A stretch of DNA of 64,000 nt from Branchiostoma floridae (Eukaryota; Chordata; Leptocardii; Amphioxiformes; Branchiostomatidae). Shown here piece by piece: positions 24,201-33,200 of the stretch (position 1 is its first letter; every line of letters begins with the position of its first letter). The notes beneath the pieces were generated by a model. The model did not search any database. It was not told the origin of the DNA and worked only from the letters and a program-made list of their open reading frames with translations. Both the position numbers and the translations under genes were made by a program. The DNA is taken from positions 14,590,067 through 14,654,066 of the forward strand of contig NC_049980.1 of NCBI RefSeq assembly GCF_000003815.2. Reading direction: 5' to 3'.

Positions 24201-27200
24201 GGAAATTACAGTTCAACTATTTCAAGAATGACTTGTACCAACACAGATGAACTTTCAAGTTAAGCTACATCTTTGTCATGTGAGTGTCTTTCTTGCTGGA
24301 TAATCGGAGCTTACACGATATACGATTTTTCACACTCACATCTCCGGGTCCAGCATTTTTGTCGACCACGTGATTTGAAGTCATGTGACCACCACCATGT
24401 ATGGTTTTTTTTCAACACGGCGTCGGTACCATTTTGGACTTGAGTTGCGCCGGCCGCACCAGCTGGCGGAATGAAAAGACTGAGCGCTGTTTGCGACAGA
24501 AATAAAGTTATCAAGTATTTTAATTGTAGTTTTGGTGTTTTAAGTGCTTGACTAAGTCCAGAAATCACTGTAGTTGCATAGTTTGGGATTAGGGCACACA
24601 TTTTTGCGATGGAACATTCCGTGAACCAAAAAACCATGTACATCGTAGCGCAGCGTCCGCTGCGCTGTGACATTAGGCGGCTTGTAAGATTGCAAGGCCA
24701 TCTATGAAATGCTAGAATATATGCAACTTACTCTACAAACATGGAATAGATGAGGGACGAAAGTACAAGACATTTATGACATTGTGATCCTTTATTGATA
24801 CTATTTGAGAGTTTGTACTCAAAGCGTATGATTGTACATGTATAAATGTGGGATTCCAGAGTTTTACGCCAGGAGGCGCGACGTCCTGGTGCATGTTGGA
24901 TTGGTGGGGCCACACAAGGGGGGTGTACTGGTGTACATACATGTATACGGGTACATATACATATACCGCTCTTTCCCCTTAACCAGTGTTGTTATACATG
25001 TATGTGTACATGTTTTGTTGACCGTATTCCTTTCATCAGTGTTTTTTACAGACCTAATTTGCAGTTTGTACTCTACATCAATTGTGAAATGTTTGTCACA
25101 GTTCTCTTCTCTCTTTCAAAGGTGTAGTTCAAGCTAATGCATATTAAGTACAATAGATTATACTATAGGCATCATGGCCAGTTATAAGTTAATAGGTCTA
25201 AGAACTAGTTCAATTTATAAGTTAAGATGGTGAAGAAAGGGACAATGTGCATATGTTAACTTCATAATGAGGCAATTGATCGTAAATGTTTCTCTTCTCT
25301 CTTTCAGAGGTGTAGTTTAAGCTAATGCACGAGTACAATAGAGAGCCTGCAATAGATTAAGTCTATGGGTATCAAGGCCAGTTGAACGTCATAGGTCTAA
25401 GGACTAGTAATATTTTTAAGTACAGTCAGTGATTGTGTGTGGTTGCCTTCCAGCCCCCGAATACAGGCCCTCCTACTGGCTGTGCAGCTCCTGCCAACCA
25501 AACCTCCAAGATCATTTCAGGAGCCTTCCAATTTGGACTGACTAACAACAGCCACATGACATTCAAGATAGATCCCAACAATGTCAAGGAAGAGTAAGGT
25601 CATCTTTTTATCTTTTTTGCTTTAGAATGATTGTTTCTTTTGCTCTGTCCTCAGAATATAAGTAATGGAAAGAACACATTGTTTTAAATCAACAAAAATT
25701 ACTTCAAGAGGCATTTTCTTTTCAGTACTATTTGTTCACATCATGAAGCTCCAGTATTTCCTTGGCTTTGATGTTTGTAAACTACATGTACATGTACTGT
25801 TTAGTCCTGTTGTAATAACTAATGATACCCTTCCTCAGGTTTTCAGTGAAGGTGGAGATCCGCACCTTTGAGTCGGATGGCCTGGTGTTCTACATTGCCA
25901 AAGACGACCATAAAGACTTCGCTGCCATCCAGCTGGAAGGTGGTCTGGTGAAGTTTAAGTTTGACAATGGGAAGGGTCCAGTGGAGATCAGCAGCACAGT
26001 CACTGTGAACGATGGAAAGCGGCATATGGTACGAACTGTTCTTCCTAATTTGGTGTTCTTGTGCTTAATACAGGACCAAGTTTAGTATCAAATATGGATG
26101 TGTGTTTTCTGTTGTTCTTGGTTACAAAGACCAGGTTAGAAATGTGTAGTTTGACTTCGGTACCAGTCTAGATTCCAAAACTGGATTCTCTGTCTCCTAT
26201 TGCAGACTCTACATGTACATGATTAGAGTTGACAGCTCTTCTACTTTGTATCTTGTAATTAATGACAAGGTTTAAAAAACATGTGCACAGCAGTTCTTGA
26301 AGCCTTGCCCTCAGTTTGATAGAAATGCAAATATTCTGGCCAAAGGGCTATTGAAACATAGATGGTTGTTACCCCATGCACCATCCAGTGTGGGAAGGAC
26401 TTAAATGATAATTCCTGCGTTTGTGATGACAGCTTGAAATTGCCACAAACGGCAGGAATGGAATCCTGACCATAGATGGACGTTACAGACAGAAGGGCAA
26501 GAGCCCAGGAGAATTCACCGTCCTGGATTTGACTGAAGACTTCTACCTGGGAGGTCTTCATATTTATAACGATGAATATATATATAATGCTACCAAGAGG
26601 ATAGGAAAGGTATGTTTGTTCATGTTTTGTTGATTTGAATAGCCGGTAAACTGTCTTTGGGCAAAACACTCCATTTTTGTATCACAAGTAAATATACAAT
26701 AATTTTTTTAGCTGTGTAAGGAATTTTGTTGGTGATGAAGTGCATTCACTGAAAGCAAAAGGTAGAAATACATGAAATATATGAAAAAAAAAGAATATTG
26801 TTCCTTCCCAGGTGATAAGGTAATACATTTCAGCTATCTTGACACATATGGCTGCAGTCAACATCTTTATGTCATATTATGTAACATTGTCACCTCAGCC
26901 ACTGTCTGTGTCTGAAGTTATCTAACCAAACTCATGATCTGACTTAGAAATCACTGCATGTCGTTTGTGCTACCCTTCCTTTAATAGCACCCAATGTTTT
27001 GTCAAACCTGTCTTCATTTTCTGTTGCCTTGTCAACAGCAAACAAACTCAAGTACTTTTTGTGCTCTGTTTATAGTTATGTGTGAATTCCTAGGTTATAT
27101 TTGGCCAGTGATGTCTGTTGTGACTACCTGAAGATCATTATGAACAATCCTTTAATTTGAAGCGTCAAAAGTTACCTGTCTTTAATTGTCATTATATAAT

Positions 27201-30200
27201 GTACCAACTTCCACCACCACTTTGATTCATTCAGACTGAAGAATGGTTATAGCCTTGAACTAGCTGAAAGCATGGGAAAATTTGTTTCTTATATATGACT
27301 AAATGCATCCATGAACATGTTTAGTGTGAAGAAAAGCAATAAGGTAATGAATGAAAACCAACAGGTACAAAATATATTGAGGTAGTCAATACAAGTTAAA
27401 TTGCACTGAATACATGCATCAAACTGCTCACACATGTAAGTTGTACATGTATTGGTGGGATCAGTTTTTATTTTTTGTGTCTTCATCTTCCATGTGCGTT
27501 TTACACAGTTGACCAACAGCATGGAGATGTGTGTGCGTATGTTGGAGATCCAGGGTGAGCTACAGAACCTGGCCCGACCAGCCACCAGGGCTGACACGGG
27601 GAGCTGCTTCCAGAAGGTCACTGGAGGATCATACTTCGGTGGCACAGGATATGCAGTATTAAGTAAGATGATGCTACTTCTTTCACAATTGTGTCTTGAA
27701 AGTTATTTCTTCATTTCTGCACTGGCACACAATACCAATTGAGATGAGATCCTATCAAAAGCATAGGTCCTCTCTATAGTATAAGATACCTGAAGTCTAA
27801 ATAAACACAACTGTTGTTCTTGTTTCATATTAAATATGTCTCCATACTTGTCTGTCACTGAAGACCATAATTAACTTTGTCAGATTGGTAGAGATATGCA
27901 TGTAGGTCCTAAAAGTTCAATACCTGTACGTTTTTGTACACGGCAGTAGTTATTCTGTAACTTTTTATGCTAAGTCCAGTAGTTTAATAAATACGTATGA
28001 CAAAATGAAACAAGTAATTGGACAAATTATCTTAGATTTGGCTATTTCAGATAGCATTCACCATCTTAAATCAGTTATGAAAAATGAATCTGAAGGACAA
28101 GTCCATGATGCATATATGATTGAGCATTAAAACAGGTTACACTTGACTTCAGATCCATTCCCAGTCACTTATGATACCTACTTACCTAATCCTCTTCGCT
28201 CCCTTTGGTGGAGCATAAGGCACTGACAAACTTCCTCCAGTCCCTCCTATCTTGGGCCATCCATCTAACTTCATGCCAGGTCTTTTGTGCTGCTTTCATC
28301 TCCCCTTCTCCAGGTCCCTAGAGGCCTGCCTCTGTTCCGTTTTCCTTGGGGAGTCCATTTGAGAGCGACATAAGGGTGTCGGTTCTTATTCATACGCAGA
28401 ATATGTCCCAACCATTTCCAATGCCTGCAGTATTTTCCATGGTGAAGGGTGGTGTATACTGTCGAAGGCCTTCTCAAAATCAATGGAATTTATGTAAAGA
28501 GAAGAGCTCCATTCGAGAGACTGCTCAACGATGGTGCGTAAGACAAAAATCTGGTCTGTACATCCCCTGCCACTTTTAAATCCAGCCTGTTCTTCTCGCA
28601 GTACCTTGTCAATGGAGCGTCTTCCACGCGTGTAAAGTTATTTTTAAAGTTCTGAAATGGGTCATGTTTTTCTATGTCCGATTCCTTGCCAGTACTGTGT
28701 AGGAGGACTCTACAGAAAATCTTACCTGTAACTGCAGCTGATTGATACCTCTCCAATTTCCACAGGCCGATAGATCTCCTTTCTTTGGCAGCTTTACTAG
28801 TATCCCTCTTTTCCAAGCTCCTGGTACCATTTCTTTGTAACAGACTTGGTTGAAGAGTGTTATCAAACCTCTGGCAGTTACTACTGGGTCTACTTTCAGC
28901 ATGTCTTCTGTCACACTGTCTTCACCTGGAGCTCTGTTCGTATCCTTTATGGCATTTACAATCTCCTGAAGTGTGATAGGACTACGTTTCATCTCTATGT
29001 TGAGCCCCATATCCTTGATGTCTGCTTCGGACTCGGGGGCAGGTCTGTTAATGTCTCTCTAAAGACTAAGTAAAGTGCTCTGCCCATCTGTTCAACTGGT
29101 CTTTTCCATCCATAAGTACTTTCCCGTTCTTGTCCTTAACTGCTGTGGCCCTATTTGTGAGATCTCCTGATAACTGTTTGGTAATTTTGTATACAGTTCT
29201 TGTGTCATCCATCTCTGCTGCTTGTTGTGCCTTAGTTGCTAAGCTATCTATGTACACACGTTTGTCTCTTCTTGCACTTCTTTTGACTTCTTTGTTCTTT
29301 GTTTGGTAGGTCTTGGCTGCTGCAGCCCTTTGCCTCTCACTTCCATTCAGCATGTGTTGTTTAGCTCCCTTTTACTTTTACCAGGTACCAATTGCAAGTG
29401 GTGTCCGATGGCCACTCCTTTCTCTCTCGTTTGCGGTATCCTAGTACTACCTTGTTGGTATCTGTGAAGACTTTGTGTACATTCTAGCATCTGGCATTTA
29501 TGTCGTCAACTGGAATGTTGTTGAGGACCTGAAACATATTCTTCAGTTCCACGGTGAACTGCTCTTTTACTGCTGGGTTCTTGAATTTCCCAGAGTCGAA
29601 GAGTGGATCATTCTGACTTGCCTTTGCTTACCTTTCTAAGTTTCAGCTGTAGTTTGCACAACATCAGGTGGTGGTCGCTGCTTGCATCAGCACCTCTAAT
29701 GGCCTTGACGTCTCTCAAAGACCTCCTCCACTTCCGATTTATACAGATGTGGTCAATCTGAATTTGCTCGTTCTCCCATCTGGGGATACCCAAGACAGCT
29801 TGTGTATGTTCTTTTGTTTGAAGATTGTACCTCCAATGACAAGACCATTCTCCATATATACATCAACCAGCCATTGACCGTTGTTGTTCCTGTCACCGAC
29901 ACCTTCTTTTCCCATGCACGCTTCGTACCCTACATTATCTGTGCCGACCTTGGCGTTAAAATCCCCCATCAGGATGAGAATGTTGTGCCGTGGAGTTTGA
30001 TCTATCTGGTCCTGAAGGTTGCTATAATAGAAGAGATCTCTCCTCTTCCGTTGCCTGTTCGGTTGGTGCGTAGCATTGAATAATGGTTGTCTTTACATGT
30101 CTTAGGTAAAACCTTGCTCTTATAATGCACAGACTAACCGGTTCCCATCCTAACAGGCTTTTCCTTGCCTCTTTGTCCATGATGACGCCTACGCCTTCCT

Positions 30201-33200
30201 GGTGTTGACCATTTGTCTTACCCGAGTAGCATACTGTTTGACCTGAATTGAGCATTACTGTGCCTGAGTCAGTCCATCTCATTTCGCTTACACCAAGGAT
30301 GTTCAACCTGTATCTCTCCATGTCTTTTACGACTTGTAATGTTTTGCCTGCCTTGAACATGGTTCTCACATTCCAAGCTGCAATTCTAAGTAGTTGTTTG
30401 GGTGCTGCCAAGGACTCCCTCAAAATGGAAACTTCCTCTCGGCTTTCATTTCCACTCGTCATGTGGGGTTCTGCCCGTCCTCAATTCCACGCCCGAAGAA
30501 GAATAACTTTCTGAGTTCGTCAGCGTTTCAGTGGCACTGTAACTTTCACGTGGTGGGATGGTGACCCAGCGCACAACCTTCTCTCTTTCACATCCGAGCT
30601 TGGGACACCGGCAAGGGCGGAGACTTACGAAAGATAGTGGTTGCTATCTGGAATACAGCCGAATAAATCAAATCAAATTAAATCTTGTTTCTACTTGGGT
30701 ATCTAACCACCTTTAACTTCTGTTGCTCCACAGATGACTCGTACCATGTAGGACAGGACATGGAGGTTGTGTTTGAGTTCAGAACCAGCCAGCGGGAAGC
30801 CCTCCTGCTCAGTGTGTCATCTGAGAGGCCTGATGCTCTCGCCATTGAACTCAAGGATGGCAAGGTACATTTTTTTTGTACTTCAGAATCTCAAACTTCT
30901 CTTTAGGGAAGAACTACCAAAATGAAAGATATTTTCCTGGCAAATTCTTTATGGCACTGCATTTGATGTTTGAACTAAATGAAACAGAGAAAAGGAATGT
31001 TTTCTCATGTAGTAGAAAAGTTAGGACATAAAAGGACACAGCTAGTGGTGTAAGGTACTGTTGCTTCAGATTACTGTTCCATTTCAGTAGATGCTGATGC
31101 TTACATGAATGGCTTGCCCTATTCTGTGTACTTAACTTGGCAATAATGCTGAAGACATGTGAGTCTGGCAATAATGCTGAAGACATGTGAGTCTGGCATG
31201 TGTAAGTGATCTATGTGTGAAGTGTTGAGAGCAGTGCTGTTGTTTGTGACTGTATGAAATGTATGTGCACATCACTGTCCAGTTCGTTTGAAAGTCCAGT
31301 TACAAGTTTGTCGTTGCATTCTTGCTCTATTTCATCTATCCAAGACACAATTGAATCTTAGATTTTAAAAATTGTAGACCATACTCGCCTTAGTGGCCTA
31401 AATAACACATACATGTATAGCAACCAGTTAACAACACAGGCTTATTGATTTGTCCAAAATTCTTCAAAGAGATAGATTTGTGTCATCAAAAGAGTCTGCT
31501 CATGTCTGAAATTGCCCATGATATTTGCAAACAAGACTTAGTTGAACTAGAAAGCATATTTCAGCCATCTCCCTCCCCATGCAACAATCACCCATTTGAA
31601 ATATCACTTTTACTAATGACGATTTAACCAAAAAATGAATCTTACAAAATCCCCCCCGTGCAAGTATGGACTCCAGTGCACCCTAAGTGAATTTGCACAA
31701 TAGACCAGTCCAGGAATACTCCCGCAGAAAACATGGCCTTTTGAATAAGAAACCGAATCCAAAATTGAATTTAGTAAAAAAAAAGGTCCACTGTGCATAA
31801 CAAGATAAGATAGACCAGTCTAAATTTTGAATCATCATCCGCCCAAAATTGAATTTGAAAAGAATCCCCCTCCGTGTACAAGAATGAACTCTTCCTGTGA
31901 TACCCATATGTGGAGCAGTCACAAAATACATCTGCTAAAATAGGACTTTGACATAATCACCAAAGTCCAAAAATGGATTTTTAAAAATGCCCCCTACATG
32001 CAAGCACACCCCATGTAAAATTGCAAATTTATAGACCAGTTCAAAAATAACCCCACTGAAAGTCTTTGACATACCAGTAGTCGCCAAAGTCCAAAAAATG
32101 ATTTTAAAAATTCCCCCTCCGTGCAAAACCTTCAGGTCATTCGGTTGTCATATCAGGGTACAGGGGTCCATCATATACAGTTTTGGTGGAAAATTGACCA
32201 AAAAAAACAAAATAACATCATTTTAGGGGCAGATATGAAAAAAAAATGAAAAAAAAACGTCTACCCTTGTGCAAAATTTCAAGTTATTCGGTCAAGGAAT
32301 AAAGATTTGACTGGAGAAAGAAGAAACATTACGAATACAATATATTTCACCATACTCACCATACCTATGGTATGGCTGAAATATAAAAATGTAGCCAAGC
32401 AAACCACTGCAGATCTGTGCCTTGACAGCTGTCATGTGTACGTAACAGGAATTTCTTGTGTTTTTCTCCTCTCGTCTCTTTAGATCACCCTTCGTGCTAA
32501 CAATGGTCCAGGAGTAATCCAGCCTTCTGATTGGTACATTATACATCTCTTATTCTTACTTCNNNNNNNNNNNNNNNNNNNNNNNNNNNNNNNNNNNNNN
32601 NNNNNNNNNNNNNNNNNNNNNNNNNNNNNNNNNNNNNNNNNNNNNNNNNNNNNNNNNNNNNNNNNNNNNNNNNNNNNNNNNNNNNNNNNNNNNNNNNNNN
32701 NAAAATAGATGCACACAGAAAGTCTAATGCGCTTGAATTAAAAGCATTATGTACATGCTTTAAATGTAAAGATTCTCAGAAACAGATCTGCATCCGTGGT
32801 AAAGGATGCTCACCGTTCTATTTTGTGCAATTTTGTCAGTTGAAGAATATTGTGCTAGTTAATTAATACAATTTGCTAATACCAGCGACAAATTTACCAG
32901 TACCATTGGCACCGCTTTGCTCCACTTTGCAAATGCTTGGTGCAATTTGGTGCAGATCGGTGAGATACCTGCTTGAACATGAGGTGCCTCTTACAAGCTT
33001 GTCTTGTGCTTTGACCTTTGCTTGCTTTGTCTTTGCATTCAGAATATCAACTTCTGTCCCCATATCTACCTCCCCTTATTGGATTTCTGTAGTGATATTC
33101 CCAGTCACTGTTTTCCCTTTTGAAAACGAAAAGAGGTCTGAAATGTGATTGTTGCTGGAATGGACTGTTGCCGGCTGGAGAGTGGCCATTATGGCATGCT

